A stretch of DNA of 64,000 nucleotides from Gavia stellata (GCF_030936135.1 NC_082603.1:26688880-26752879); one strand, 5' to 3'. Positions 34,446 through 49,100 are shown, counted from the stretch's first letter. Program-made: numbers and translations. Notes: a model not told the origin generated them from the sequence alone.

Positions 34446-37400
34446 TGGCAAAAGGCCTTTGCTTGCAAAGAGCAGCTGTTCAGATTTGACCAAACTAGCT
34501 CCTGACTCAGTGCAGTTACCAGGACGAGGTCCCTTGGGAAGGACAGGCTTGCTGTGGTTTAGGAGAACTCACTGCATCAAGTTCAATGAGTCGAGAGTCA
34601 TTTACGCCCAAAGTTATTCCAGGTGTTTAGGTCATGATGTTAAACAAGTTCTGCTGTTTTCCAAAGTATTGAGAGCAGGTTTTTTTTTTCAGGGAAGTTC
34701 ATCAGTGCAATTTTTTAGGGCACCTGTTCGTGCTGGTAGAGAAGTGCCTCAAGAACAAGTTAACATAGTTGCGGGCAGAGTCTGAGAACCAAAACCAGTT
34801 TGGGAGTCCAGTCCTCCTTGAAGGATGTGACATGTCTCAGCAGTCACGTCCAATCTGCTAATGTCCAACTCCGCTGCAGAATAAAAGACTAGATCATTAT
34901 GCTTCAGATAACATGCATTTTTAAAAGTTAAGAACAGTATTAGTTAATTAAAATGATAAAGCACAAGTGATCTTAGTAATAATAAAAAGTTATAACCTTA
35001 ATTTTGAAAAATTAGTGAAAAAATGACTCATCCATTAACTGACACTGTGATAGGAGAAGGGAGATTTTGAGTCCCTTTGGGAGAGCAGGCAGGTTTCTGC
35101 TGTCTGAGTAGGCACAGGGTCACCACAGCAGCTAATGACAGTGGACAGGAGGCATATGAAGAGCCTTAATTAGCTTGGTTGTTATTCTTCCATCATGAGC
35201 AATTCAGTAACTCCTGCCTTATCTAACCTGCTGTCCCCTCTCTGAACTGCACAGACCCATAAAAATATGAGCTCTGGGGGAAAAGGATAAAAGTGGGGAG
35301 ACGAGAGCCCCCAGAAACAGCTAAGGAGATGCTGAAGGGCACAGAAATGGGTAAGGTCATTGGCAAAAACCAATATGTGACAGTCGTTGGTACAAATGCA
35401 GGGTAACCCTGATGCGTTACTAATTGGTCTAATTGGTTCCAGCAGGGAACCCAGCCCAGGTGGGTAAGGACAGGCACTTGCTAACTGGGCTCCTGCTGGT
35501 CCCCAGAAGTCAGTGCAGAATTGCAAACTGGAGCCCAGGACCTCACACCCTGGGAGGGAAGTGTTCGTCTTTGAGCCCCTGCTGTGGGATCCAGGGAAGG
35601 AGCAGGGGTGAGTGCTCTGGGTTTGGTTATTACTGTAGTGGTTTGCTTAGGGGCGAAGTTGCAGGCTCCTTCGGACTGTCTGAGCGGGGCTGGGCTGGGC
35701 TGTGCGAGGGGAAGGTGCTGGGGGTGGTTTTGAGCAGTGCCAAGGACATATGGCTGAGTAGCTTCCTTGTATTTCATTGGGTGTCGCTGGAGGCAGAGCG
35801 GGGACACGAGCACAAAACCTTGGGATCCCTTGGGCAGAGATCTCCGTCGGGCGTAGGTCTGTCCTGTGCTGCTGGTCCCTTTCCCCACCAGTAAATGCCC
35901 CAAAGCTCCTAAGCTGCTGAGGAGTTTGATGTTGCTCAAGGGGACTTTGGTGCCCCAAAACCTGCGTGACTGGAAAGCCTGCCAGGCACTCAGAGAGCAT
36001 GAAATTCAGTTAGAAATGATCTGAAGCTTGTATTTTTTTCTTTGCTTTCTGACTGGCCTTTTTTTTTGGTTATTTATTTCTGTCCCGTAACCACAAGGAG
36101 CAGGGAAATTGTTTTTTCCTTTTTAAAGCAGACTCAGATTTTTGTATCATCTCTTAGGGCTTCATTTAAAGGAAGTCCCTCTAACTCCAGTATTGCAAGC
36201 CTTAAGGAAGCATTGCTAACTAAACTTAAACTGAGAAAAATGAGCAAAGGATGAGAGGTGAAAGAGAAATGCCGACTGTTAAATGAGTTTCCAGACACCT
36301 GCAGTAAGTCACTGAACCTCGCTTGCTGGAGGAGCTGCCATGGTTTATCAGGTTGGTGGCAAGCTCTGCCTGCCAGGGCTCAGCCCTGCCCGCAGATCAG
36401 CACGTATCCTGCGGAGGAGCTGGGATGCTTTGTCTTTTTTTTGTTCAGTTTTAAGTCAGAGCAAGCTCTAAGTAATGGGCAAATGAGCTGCGGGAGGAAA
36501 CCCTGCTCCCTCCCCTGCAGGGCTGTGGCACATGTGATGGAGGTGAGACAGAAAGACCGTGAGCCCATATTGTCCCCTGCCTGCAGGAGCATCAGCCCTG
36601 CTCTCTGTCTGATGGGCAGGTGATGCCATTATGGCTTTTCTGCCTCAAAAAGGTGTACTTAACACCTGAGAGGGGTGACAGAAATGAGAACTCTTTGCCA
36701 GGGTGCTGAGCTGCTGCTGTGAGCCCGCTGGCTCCCTGCTTTACTGCCCAGCTGTGGGGACAGACCCTCTGCTCCCCAGCAAACTCGCAATCCCAGGCTT
36801 GATCCTTGGGGCTTTTAAGCCTGTGATGGTGTGAGCAGAGGAAATGGGCTGTTTGTGTGCTGAAAATTAGGTGTTCACCAAAACGTGCCTGTGACTGGTG
36901 GGCATGTGAAGGTGGAAAGGAGGTGGTGTGCTGCTGCTGGCAGCCACGTGCAGAGGGGCTGCATCAGCCAGACCCCCCCGTAGGACACGTACATGGGGGG
37001 GACAGGACACCAGTGGGGTGGCAGTACTGGGCTGTGTGTCATAGGGGTGAGAGCCTGTCTAGGGGATGGGTTTATCAGGTGAGCATCCGTGGGGACGTGG
37101 GACCCCTGTCTGGGCTCTGCACACCCCATCCCTGCATATACAGACACTGGCGGTCCCCAAAACCCGCTTCTCTAGGGGTGACACTACTAGCATCCCATGA
37201 GGTCCCTGGGGGTGAAGCCACCACCAGTGGAGTGAAAAAGCCTTTCTGAAGGTAAGTAAAGCCCCAAGCTGTCCTATTATTTTAAAGAAGCTGCCTACCA
37301 CGTGTGACCTTGGGGGGTGTGTTGATGGGTACCTGCCGCAAGGGTTTAGTCTGAATCCAAATCCTCTCTCCCTCTGCCTTTCTCTGCTGAAATGGGAGCT

Positions 37401-40400
37401 GTCATCGTGCTGCTCAATCTTTTAAGTCGCCTGGAATGCCGGTTGTCTCTCTTCTTTAAGAAAAAGTCTCTAGGACGCTGCATGAGGCTGTTGCTGTTTT
37501 AAGGTGTGCTCACTCTTTAGTGTTTGCCTGATCTCTTCTGCCTTGTGACTTGGTGAAGGTGAATTCCTGCTGAAAGGTTTGATTTACTGAAAGTGGGGAA
37601 GATAGCAGGGCCTGCAGGTCTATGAATAGACCTGTTGTTGAGGCCACTGTGGTCTCTTAAACTGGGCCCCCGTTGGTAGGGAGGGGAGGAACGATACGCA
37701 CCCGGGATGGCTGCAGGTTCCCCTTGCTCTGCGGGTGAGAGGAGCCCCTGAGGTTGCTCCTCGCCTCCTGGGTGAGAGCGTGGCTGTGGGCTGGATGAGG
37801 ATGAGGCAGGCAGATACTGGGCTCTTGCTGCTCTCTGATAGAAAACACAACTGTGAAACTGCTTGAAATACCTGTCGTAAGTAACACAAACCCACCAGCA
37901 GCTGCCAGGAAGCTGCTGGAGATGGACCAGCAGTGGGATGTTTGCTGCTGAGCCCTGGCTGGAGAGCATCAGACTGATGCGATGGGGAGACGTATATCTC
38001 AGGTGAGACATAATCCCTCTGTCAGGGATGAAATAAGCTCTCACAGCAGCTACTTTTTCCAGCTAACCTGAGGTCTTTTCCCTTTTTGGCCCCAGACCAC
38101 AGCCTACTTGATGGGGACATCTTTAAGGAAGTCAATCAAAGGGCGATGGTGGAGAAGAGAAGGCAAACAGGAAGGGCACGGTGGAAGGGCAAGTTTCAGA
38201 GTGACCTGATGCTGGGGTGGTGACGTGAATCGCTGGAGCATGCGTGAAATGAATGGCTCCAGCAATGACATGGTCAGTCTTTCGGTGAACACGAGGAGAG
38301 GGGAAACCCTCTGGCTCCAGGACAATACCTGGCAACTTGTGTAGAGGAAGAGCCCCGGCACCAACCGGTGCATGAGGCTGATGAGAGGTAATCTGGGCAG
38401 GTCATTCAGAAAATCTGGTTTGCTGGCCCCTGGGGAACATAATGGCCTTGGCTTGATGTTATCTGGGAGGCTGTGCGTCCAGGAGGAGGTAGTGAAACAG
38501 GCAAGCAGGAGCCGGTGGCTCAGAGTCAAGCCCTGGGGTCGCCAGGAGGGGTGGTGCCTGGTGGGAGAGGGGATGTGCTTCGCTGGCGCTGGAGAGGGAT
38601 GCGAGGGGTCGGAGGAGAGCTGATGTGAGGCCGAGTGCTGGCTTGGATGAGTCTGCTTTAAGCCAACTCAACTTTATGTATGTCCTCTCTGACGCTGGGT
38701 GCGATAGTTTTCAGACCTGTTTCTAAGCATGTTGTTTTAATGTGGTTGGTATTTGAGTCTCCCTCCCGAAGAATGAAGTTTCAGCAAAATCTGTAATTTT
38801 TAAGACAAGTTTCAGTTTTTATCTGTATGCGCACCTCTGAAACTAGAGATTAACACAGCATGGATCCTAGCTGGGCGAGGGTGAGGGCTCTGGACATTGC
38901 TGTGCGGTGAGGTGGTCCCAAATCCCACAAGATCCCAAAATGTGCATTTCTGTGGGAGTTAGGCATCCAGCTCCTGATGAGTTGAGCTGAAATGATTTTC
39001 CCAAGGACTCTGGGACATGAAAGATAGAAGACCCCAAATCTCCCAGCCAACATTAAACTACAAAAGCATCTTGTCTCCCTCTTTAGTCTACATTAACAGG
39101 CAACAAACTCACTGTACCTGTTATCATAAAACCTTGTTTGTATTGGTTGGTTTAATGCTGAAATTGGTGTATTTCTAGGGTAATCACAAAAATGCTTTGG
39201 TTTATTATTATTTTCAATTACATTCTTCTTTTCAGATGGCAACGTCATGAATAGAAGGGACCTGCTGAATAAACAGCCATTGCCTTTCTTTGTGAAGAGA
39301 TTATGTTTTGTTGTGCTTGCAGAAATGACTTCTGCTGCCATGTGTTGCCCTTTAAAGGCAAAAGAGTAATAAATAAGCAACAAAAAGCATCTCGTTTAGA
39401 TATGGTGCCTATTTGGAAGGAAAAGTTAGGTTTGGTATTACGTGCGTTGTTCAATTTATTTTATATTAATTTGTTTGGGGTTTTTTTTCAGTGCAGCCTA
39501 ATTAATTCCACATGTTTTCCCCAAGGTTTGGACAGTAAAACTGCTTGTCTGAGTCATCAGCTAGACAAATAACTGGCAACTTCAAGGGCCCATCTCCTAA
39601 ATCATTCCACAGTTGCTTGTGACCCTAATAGAGCTTGGTTGCTTGTGCGTTCGAGTCAGCTGTAAAGTCTAATCTGGGCTTTCACTGGCCCCGGGAGACC
39701 AACAAACTGCCGATTACGGAGCCTCACGTCGGCTTGTCTTGGCACATCTGCTGGAAGAACGCAGCGAGCTGCTGGGGAACGTGCGGTCGGGGCTGGTATT
39801 TATAGCCAGGGTGGAGGAGCCTTCCCAAAACGGGCACCCCAGGGTGCACACCTGGCACCCACACCACCCCTCCTGCAAGGAGCTGGTGTGATCCCCCACA
39901 CAGAGGCAGTGGGGCTTGTCGTTCCCAGTGGGTCTTCTGAACCCACGACTTGGGAGATGCTGATCTGCCGTGCAGGGATGCCTGGGGGTGCCACGCTGGC
40001 CTCTGCAGTTTAACAGGCTGATCCTGAGATGGGCCATCCGAGTGTCTTTATCTTCTCCAAATGCAGGTATCAGTCCCAGGTCCAGCTGGCCTAAATATAA
40101 CCCCTGCTCGGGGGTCCTGCAGAGTAGCCCACGTGGTGGGAAATGAGAAGTGCAGCCACACGGGCTGCATGAATACGGCCCTGTACAGCCCCCTCCTTGC
40201 TGGGGTCCAGCCACGCGTGAGTATCGGGAGTTTTAAGATGGACATGTACCTCCTTCTTCATATGTGGTGATTGTCTGGTTTCTGAGAGAGATGTGAGTGC
40301 TTCTAATTGAATAAGAGAGATGTTGGACTTCAGCTCTTCTGTCCCAGTGGGTTATTTCTGGCTTGGCTTATTTTTTAGGGGTGCCACTTGGGTCTTGTGG

Positions 40401-43400
40401 AAATCAGAGCCAAAGTGTGACCCCACCATGGTTGGAGAAGTTGTACTGCTGTCCTGGGAATGTAAGAGGAGCTGAACTGGATGCTCCCTTGCCTGGATGT
40501 GGGGTTTTTTTAGTGGGTATGATTGCAGTTTAAAATGCAAGAAGGTGCCAAAAGTAGCATGAGAGACTCAGCGACGATCTCTGAGCTTAAGGAAAAATAG
40601 TGTAAATCTGGAACAGACCCCTCATCTTCAGAGCCGGCTCCAGGCTTCTCAGCAGGAGAGGCACAGCTTCTGCTGAATTGGAAAAATAAAGCAGCCCAAA
40701 TGCCTCTCCTGAGAGGTCCTGGCCCCTTGGCTTGTATCAGGCGTGTTTGGAGCAAGCCTGGTGCCACGGGAGGGATGCCACTTAGCCCCAAGGAGGTCAC
40801 TGGGGGTGGTGGGCATGGGAGGAGCAGAGCCCTCCCCTCCTTTGGATGGCATCAAGGAGTTAAAGGTAAGTGAAGTTGAAGGAGAATGAACGGATTATGC
40901 TTTGCTGGAAAAAGTCATGTTGTTACACTGCAATGCGTGACAGTGACACCTGTGAATGTTAAATCAGCTCATTGAGTTAAAGCTGAGCAAATTGGTGTGC
41001 TGTTGTGTACGTGTCCCCGTCACGATTTGAGCTACCTTGGCTTTTGTGGTGGCAATTCTGGACACGGGCATCTGAAGCCCGCTCAAGTCCTCGTTTGACT
41101 GGTACCTGGTTCGGATGCTGGGTGCAGACACTGCCAACAGCACGGATGCCAGCTCGGCTGGGGAGGTAACTGAGATCTTGTGGTGGTGCTAAGCAGGAAC
41201 CGTAGCCTAGTCCTTCTGTTTAATGCCTACATTATCTCAATTAATACAATGATGAGGAACTCAAGGGACACCTTCCTGCAGGGACTAACCCCAGTCTGCG
41301 ATGGTCTGCCTTTGGTCCTCTCTATGCTTCCTCTGTTTTCCCAGGGAGAGAATTGCTTGTGCAGCCGAGTGCTTTATTTTGGTAGGCCTTGATCTCATTT
41401 CATTTTTCTTAACAAGATTTTGCTGCTTGAGGAATGGTTTCCACAGAGAGCACACTGTGTGTCCGTGTACAGCGTGTATCGTGGGGTGTCAGCATGGGGC
41501 TGGGGGGGGAGCTTCACCCCAGACCTGGGGGTGTCTGGGGGCTCCCAAGAGCTCATCAGCCATTCTGTTCAAGGGGAAAGGAACTGAGCCAGCCCCTTTA
41601 CTGATGGATATTTCACATGCAGACAGTTAACTCTCCTGTCCAGCCAACCTGGAGGCAGCCACCAGGTCTCATTCTCTTCCGTAACCATCCTCTTGTACTT
41701 AATAGAGGCTTTCTTTCCTCTCCCTGCCCTCTTAACATTTGGATTTGGGTCTAGGTCTAGCTTTTGCAGAGAACAGCTCTCTCCTCCATGGCTACTCAGC
41801 ACCTTCTCCTCCTCCTCTTCCCACCCAGGAAGGACTGGGCTGGTTCCTGATCTCCTTGTGGGGCTGGAGGGTCTCTCCATGTACAATGAACATGTGGTGG
41901 CAGAGAAGGGTAAAAAGAAGCAGAGGACTGGAAGAAGCATTTTGGCAGTCAGTGCAACTGGCCAAATTGAATTACGTGTTAAAGTTTGCCAGTTGTCTGT
42001 GTGTTGAGTATTTCGTACCATTATAAGATTTTAGGAGTCCCAATGCAGATTTTCCATATCTTGTTTGTTGAGATTTGTATGTTTTTCTTGTAGAAAGAAA
42101 ACTCGCCCAGCAATTTGCTGCATGCATTTATGTCTTTTTTTAATGTAAAGTGGAAACAAGCATCTGAAATCATTCTTTTTCTTCTGACAGCAACATCTGT
42201 AAAACCTTAACGCTGGAAGGAGGCAGGAACCAAGAGATTTATAACCCCCCGCTGAAATATTGGAACGACCTTATTTCCCGGCAATTAGCTTCGTTCAAAA
42301 CATTTTTGTTTCCTATTAGAAGCAATCTACTAACATTTACAGTGATGTGTTTAATAGTTGTTGGCCATCTCTGAATTCAAGCAGGCAAGGCAGGAGGAGA
42401 GGGGAGGAACATGCTTTGTAAACTGTGAGAGCGTTTGTGTTGCATCGTGTGTTGTGTTTGTTGATAGTGGTGAAAACATCCATCATGCTATGCTCCGGAA
42501 CAGGGAATGACATCTTTTGGGAAAGGGAAGAGAACTGGTGTTTGGCCAAAGCTTCCACACCACTGCGGTGTATCAGGACTAGCTCCAGTGCCTTTGCTGG
42601 AGAGTGGATCTTGATTCAGCTGAAGCTCATGAAGAGCGGAGAGGTGAGGAGAGAAAATGGAGCAGCACCTACAGTAAGCTGCTGTAGCAATGAGTAAGGG
42701 CTCTGTTGGTCAAGTGGTGATGAGTTAGGCTAAAGAGGGGGTGGCTGAGTGGATCATTCCCCTTCTCCAGTGGATGCAGCAATCTCCAGCAGAGCAAGGA
42801 GCTGGTGACAGCATCTCCTGAGACCTCTCTGGGGCAGTCTGGGAGAGAGAGTTTCTCACAGCCCTCAGCAAGAAGTGGATTTTTTGTTAGATGGCTGGGT
42901 GTTTGTTGGTTGGTTTTGTTTTTTTTAGGATGTTGAGGGCGTGATGTAATGGGATGAAACTGAGAATTAGATCTTTTAGGCTGAGTTGCAATGTGAGGAA
43001 AGCCTGATGTCTGAATGCATTGATAGCCTGGGTTGGAAGTGGCAGTGAATGTTGTGACAGTATTGTCTTGTAGGAGCAGAAGAAAGAAATGCCTTTTTTC
43101 TCCTTGGCTTTGAGATTGGGAAGATAAATGTTGTATCTAGATAAGGTCCTGAGTGGATCTGAAAAAGATTAATGGTTTAATTGTTGAAATAACACAGTTC
43201 TAGGGATGTTGAAACAAAGTTCATCTTGAAATATTGGGGATATTTAAGGACAGTGTCTTGTTTCTTTGTTTTGAAATTATTAATGTGCCTTGAAAATTGA
43301 AAGAACAAAAAAATGATGATTTTGGGTATTGTTACTGGCTGTGGGATATCTCTGTGATGGACAGCATGGAGGAGAAGCTTTCTGGGGAAACACTGTAGCC

Positions 43401-45548
43401 CTGCAGGTGATGGATGGCCGTCCTTGGCATTCTACAGGGTTTTGTTGTCTGTTTGCTTTCTGGAGGCTTCTTTCACCATGAGATATCATTTTGGAAGTTT
43501 ACTCCAGGATGGGCAGCAGATGATGTCAACACAATTTTGTTTAAGTCGTAGATGATTCACTTTGGCTGAAAATGAGCTTTTCCTGGCCCAACTGCTCTTC
43601 CAGCTATGCCACAGTTCCCCATCCCCTATGCTGTGCAGTTGTAACTGTTTTGTAAGGCTGAGCAGTTAGCTGGATAACCGAATGGTCCGGGTTAAAAACT
43701 AATTGCTTTTGGAGGTGTGGCAGTGAACTGTAGCATGGAGCTGCAGGTATCAAGGATGGCAATTTCTTAACCTGGTTTTGCCTTGGGAGCCAAGTATATA
43801 GTTATATGTGAATATTCAGCCATTCAGATGATCTTTCCCCATAAATCATCCCGGTGGCTGAGATGCTTTCCTCAGTCACGTATGTGCTGAAATAGCTGCT
43901 TACTAGCAAAACCTAGAGATGCACTTCAGGTGAAGAGGATCTTCCGACAACCTCGGAGAGCAAAGATGTGTGCCCCAAAGAGGCAATGGTTACCTGCCCT
44001 CTCTAGTGCCCTGGGGACACTGGCTGGGTCCTCTGTGAGGTGTGGGGCATGTCTGCTGAATCTGCTTGGTGGCAGGGGCGCAGAGGTTGATACATCTCTT
44101 TGGGGTATCACAGCAAAGTCCACCTGGTCCATTAGTCTCCATGGATGGCTGGAGCATGACAACACAAGCTGAGGACTGGAACACCAAACCTCCACCGGTG
44201 TGTGGGGACATCAGGGGCTGAGGTGAACGCGCCTCTCCTGCTCTTTGCCACGAGCTCGCCGCAACGCCTGCCGCGGAGGGAGGGTGCTGCTGTCAGTCGT
44301 CAGCCTGTCTCACCCCAGGCATTCCTGGCACAAGTCTCTTCAGGTTTGCCTCTTTGTGCGCAGCCTGATAGTTCCTCCGAGGAGGAGCTTATTTGTCTTT
44401 TCTTTTTCTTTCTGAGGGGCCAGGGCAGCTCTCCATCCTTCCCTCCCGAGACACAGGCTGAAAAATTCCCCTCCTCTTCAGCTGCAGGCAGAGTCCCTGG
44501 CACATGCCTTGGGCTGCCCTGGACAGTCCCAGCCCCCTGCACCAGCAGAAACACCACGTCCAAGCACCGGCAGGAGCGATGCTGTGGCTGAACGCCAAGG
44601 GAGAGGAGGAGGAGGAGGGCTGTTTAGGAAGGATGTTGGTTCCCCCCAAAAGGATAAACTGGCCGTGGATCAGCTTATGCTGCTTTTAGCAGCAGAAGGT
44701 GAAGTGCTGAAGCCAGATAACATAGGAACTGGTGGGAAGCAAAAGCTCAAGTGAGTTTTATGATGGAGGTTGGTGCATTTCTGAAAGGGATGAGCTGCCC
44801 TAAGAGGCCCTTTAATATATCTCCCTGTGGACTTATTTCCACAGTATCCACCCCAGACAGACTACCTCCCCCTTTAAACGGTGTTGTGGTTAGGGGAGCA
44901 CCATCGAGGCCTTTTTCTTGAGGACCACGTCTGTATATTCCCTTTCATCCCCCTGACTGTGAATGTTATTCCTGTGATGTGCTCCTGCTATCGTAAGGGT
45001 GGTGGGAGGACCGAGCCAAGGTTGGACTGGACTCTGGCAGGTTGTTTGGTTTGGTCCTTGTTCCCAGAGCATCATCTGGTCACAAGTGATGTGTAGCTGG
45101 GAGAAAAAAATGCAGAGAGGCAAACTGGTCCCCGCACTTAAATAGCTGGTGGGATTTGGGGAAGATGATGCATTCGTTTCACATGTGGCACCATGGATTC
45201 ATCCCATGCAAAGCTGTTTTGCTCACAGCTGGCCTGGGACAGCTTCCACATGTCCCCCTTGAGATGCAGGGTGCCCTGCCTCACTCCCCATCCTCTGGAC
45301 AAAGAGGCTTTTCAGCAGGGGATTATTCTGGTGGAGATTTCATAATTCAAGTGTGTATTTTAACTGAAGGATGTTGCTCTGTGTTTTTGGGGGTTCTTTT
45401 GTGCCAGAAACTGTCACACAATGTGTGGGAACATCCCTTTTCTCTTTTCTTGAAGGGCAGCCTGTCTTACTCCACTTTCTTTTCACCTCCCAGCTGCAGG
45501 CAGGCTCAGCACACAGATTTATTTGGGGGATGTGTGCATGCACGTGGG

Positions 45549-45602
45549 TTTTTTTGGGTTTTTTTGTTTTTTTTTTTTTTTGTGGGTTTTTTTTTTTTTT
45601 TT
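45549..45602 (+). repeat. Poly(T)-rich tract
   Basis: Runs of T broken only by short G groups, after CACGTGGG. A simple low-complexity tract that gives rise to Lys/Phe-rich chance frames on both strands. Confidence 0.9.
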
Positions 45603-46125
45603 GAAAGAACAATGTTGTGGCGGCCGACAGCTAATCCTAAATTTGGGATACCTGACATCATAATGAGAAAACAAACCTTCCTGCACTTAAAATGAGTGAC
45701 AGGCCAGGTTTGGCCCCAGCAACCTTCAGAACTGGTTTGACCTTGCAACCAGACCTCCTGGGCTGACTGACAGCTTTTTACAGCCGCATTAGAGCTGAGC
45801 TGACCTTGTTTATCTGGGGATTCACCTGGGAGACAGCAGACATGTCCAGGGATATTAAGTCTCAAGCTGAAAATGTTTGCTCAGGTATTAGAGGGAGAGT
45901 TAATTTAGACTGAATACCTCCTATGTGGCACCAGTCACTGCTCCGAGGGACAATGCGCCCCTCGGCCGATGACAGTTGGTTTAGACTTTCTTTAGAAATT
46001 GGAGTCTCCTTTGAGTGGAGCCGTGCAGAGTCCTTCAACTCTCTCTGAATTTCCCTTCATATTTAATATTTTTGGGGTTTTGGTAAAAAGGAGCCCAGGT
46101 GAAGGTACAGGTCAGTCTCCCTGCA

Positions 46126-46142
46126 GGGGGGGGGGGGGGGGG
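46126..46142 (+). repeat. Poly(G) tract of 17
   Basis: An uninterrupted run of 17 G after CTGCA. The length is likely polymorphic or subject to sequencing error. Confidence 0.9.
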
Positions 46143-49100
46143 TGTCTTGCTGCTGGCACCAGGAGAAATGTGTTGGACTGGGTGGATTCACTTTAATTTT
46201 ATAAAATGTGACACACATGAGCCAACATCTGTCCCAAGCAGTGGTGTGGCTGGTGTCCCCTTTCCCCAATACCCTCCAAGCCTTTCCTTCCCACACAGGG
46301 GGATGTGCTTCCCCTGCCACAGTGACTCAGGAGAGGGCTGGGGACCAGCAGTTCTTCCCCTTCCCTTGTGTAGACCCAGAACAAGAGGACCAAGCCCTGG
46401 ACCTGCCCTCCTCCTGCACCGTGAGAATGGGCAAAAAGGGGCACCCAGCAGCTGGTGCTCGCCCTGTCTGCCCCCATCTACACATCCAAGGGATGCTGCC
46501 TGAAGCCTGATCCCCTCCGATGTCACCCAAGGAACTAAGTCATCTCAGCAGAATAATTTAATCTGCTGTGCAGGTGGTTGCAATCTCTGATTTAGACCAA
46601 CATGCATGTGCTCTGGGCAGGTGGTACAGCCCTCCTGCAGCATCTCTGGGCTCTGCAGGAGATGATTCTGGATGCATGGAGACCTTGGGATTTTATGTTT
46701 TTTTAATTCTTTCTTTCTTTTGGCTTGCAGATAACTAAGGGCCCTCAATGTGTGTATGACCGCATGGGTGGTCCTGGCTGCATCCCATCCCCAGGGAGGA
46801 CCAAGTATTACTGTTCCCCAGGGTCAGGCAGACAGCTTTGCTGCTGGTCTTCCCCAGGTTTTCCTCAGCTGCTCTTTGTGTTGAATTGGTGCTAATCCCT
46901 CTGAAAAGCTCCTCTTCCTCCACTGGGACCATAATCACTTTTCAGGAGTGGAGGTTTCATGTGCTGGGATCCCACATGTGGGTGTCTGGTCTCTGCTGAA
47001 TGGGGCTGGGCTCATGGGAGAGAGGCAGAGGGTGGCTTAGGGAAAATCTGGAGCTGATTCTTGCTGACAACACAGATGTCCATGGTGTCACATCCCTCAC
47101 AGATGGAAGCCCTTCCTTGGTGTTGAAGGAAAGATGTTGTTTAGTTAATTCCTTCCCATTTTTCCTGCTGGTATTCCTTGGTATCACCTCCTTCATCTCC
47201 TTTTCTGCTCAGGCTTTGCTGCTGCGCTCCCTTTCCCCTCAGATGTGCCTGTTTAGAAAAGTTGGGGTAATTGTTCACTTTCTGTATTTCTCGCTTTCAC
47301 CTTGGCACTGGATTTTTTGGGCCCCAACCAAGGTGAGACGTTAAAATGCCTGGCTGGGGTGGGAGAGACAACCTTGTTAGGATCCTCACAGAAGCAGGAG
47401 AACCTGAAATCTCCAGGGTGGGAAGCCTGAGAGCAACTTTCAGGAGGCATGGCAAGGGATGCTTTTCTTTTGACTGTCTCAGACTTTCATGGAAATTTTG
47501 AGACCAGATGGGATAATTTGAAATCCCTCATTACAGGCTTAACTTCATTCAAATATCACATGTTGTGCTTAAGGATGAAGTTAGCTGCTGCTCTGCAAAG
47601 GGACAACCAGTAGCCAGCCACTGAGCATCCTGCCTGGGATGCAGCATGAGAGCTGTGTCCCTTTCCCCTGCATCACTTCTGTCTAGCCCAGGTCCCTGAG
47701 AAACCTCTCCTGGGATACCCAAAGACCCTCTCCTGAGGTCCCCAGTGCCCCCATGGTCACAGACGCTGCCCAGATGGAGGAGAGGGAGAGGCACAGATGA
47801 AAAGCTCCCAGGGAAGAGGAGGTGGTAGTGCATCCCACAATTGGAGAAACAGCAAGAGGCCCATTGGGTTATGCAAGTGCCCCAAATGCTGAATGTTTGT
47901 TTCTTTTCCTGATGCACCCTGCTTTGCTTTCCTCTGTGTCGAGGTCTGGCAGGTCTCTAAAGGCAGTAAGTTCCCAAGGGCAGGAAAAACCCTTTGTACT
48001 AACTCGGGAAGGATGCCCATGCTAACTGATGTTCTTACACCTCCCTCCTGGGAGCCGGTGGGAAACATAAGCTGAAAGTGCCCTCTGGATGTGTGGATCC
48101 TCAGCACAGCATGGGCACTGGTGCTGGTCTCTCCTGAGCTGGTCCACCCTCGGTAATGAGCCCAGCAAAGAGGGGAAGCATTGAAGCAGTTTAGCCTGGA
48201 GGGCTGGAAATGCGGCTGCTGCAGTGTGAAGCCTCCCTGTGCCGGGGGGAGGCTGGGATCCTGCTGCTGAGCTATTTATTTAAGAAAAAAAATATTATCA
48301 TTTCAGGCGTTGGCAGCATGGGGTGTATCGGCCATTGTATCAAAGATGTGGTTTTAATGCACTTTCCTCTGCTTAAATGCTATTTGCCTTCTCCTTCAGG
48401 CAATTGAATTTAAGAAAACTCTGGTTGCCCAGGTTTTGTTGAACAAATTGGCCCCTCCACACACAATTCCCAGGAGGAGCCAGCTCTGCAGAAACTCTGG
48501 GAGCTGTCACTTCAGTGCATGGCTGGGACGGGCTGAATGGATTACCCAGCTCTGCATCGTCTGCTCTTTTATCTGTCTCAAAGCAATGGGAAGCCAGGAA
48601 TAACCCCCCGGGGTTCTTCTGAGCCTGGCAGTTTCTGGAGCCCGGGGTCAGATGACTGTTATTGTAGCTAAAGGTGTTTAACCCCAATTGATTTTGACAA
48701 GCCCTATTAGCAGATCCCTCAATTACTTATCGGGTTTTGAGAGGAACGTTGTCGATTTAAGGCTGGATGCTCTAACCCAAGCGCTGCTGTCAGGTACCAA
48801 AGCCTCTTCTGCAGGAGTTGATGGAAAAACTCCCCATCAATCTTCAGGGCCAAATTCTGACCCTTCCCCAGGGCCTGGCAGCTCTCGAGGGTGTCAGAGT
48901 CAGCCCTGGAGAGCAACGGGCTGGAACGAGACCTATGAAGCCTCCTACCCTGCAAAGCACCGAGCATCCTCGGAGCATCCCTGGGTTGGGCTTAAAGCCC
49001 AGGTGGCTTGTCTGCAGGGCTGCTGCCTGCATCCCGACACTGGTGAATAGTGCAGGAGCAAAGCACAGGAGAGTCCCTGGAAAGCTGTCCAGAACTGCTG

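Larger units (their letters stand above)
29070..39060. other. Intergenic, no supported gene
   Basis: Mixed-composition sequence. It contains a G-run cluster (30321-30347), an A tract near 33379-33392, a SINE-like piece near 34340-34445 and an AT-rich block at 34870-35050. Open frames are short, overlapping on several strands and lack similarity. Confidence 0.7.

Noticed and set aside
45340-45695. Lys-rich and Phe-rich open frames on both strands
   Set aside because: Products of the poly(T) tract at 45549-45602.
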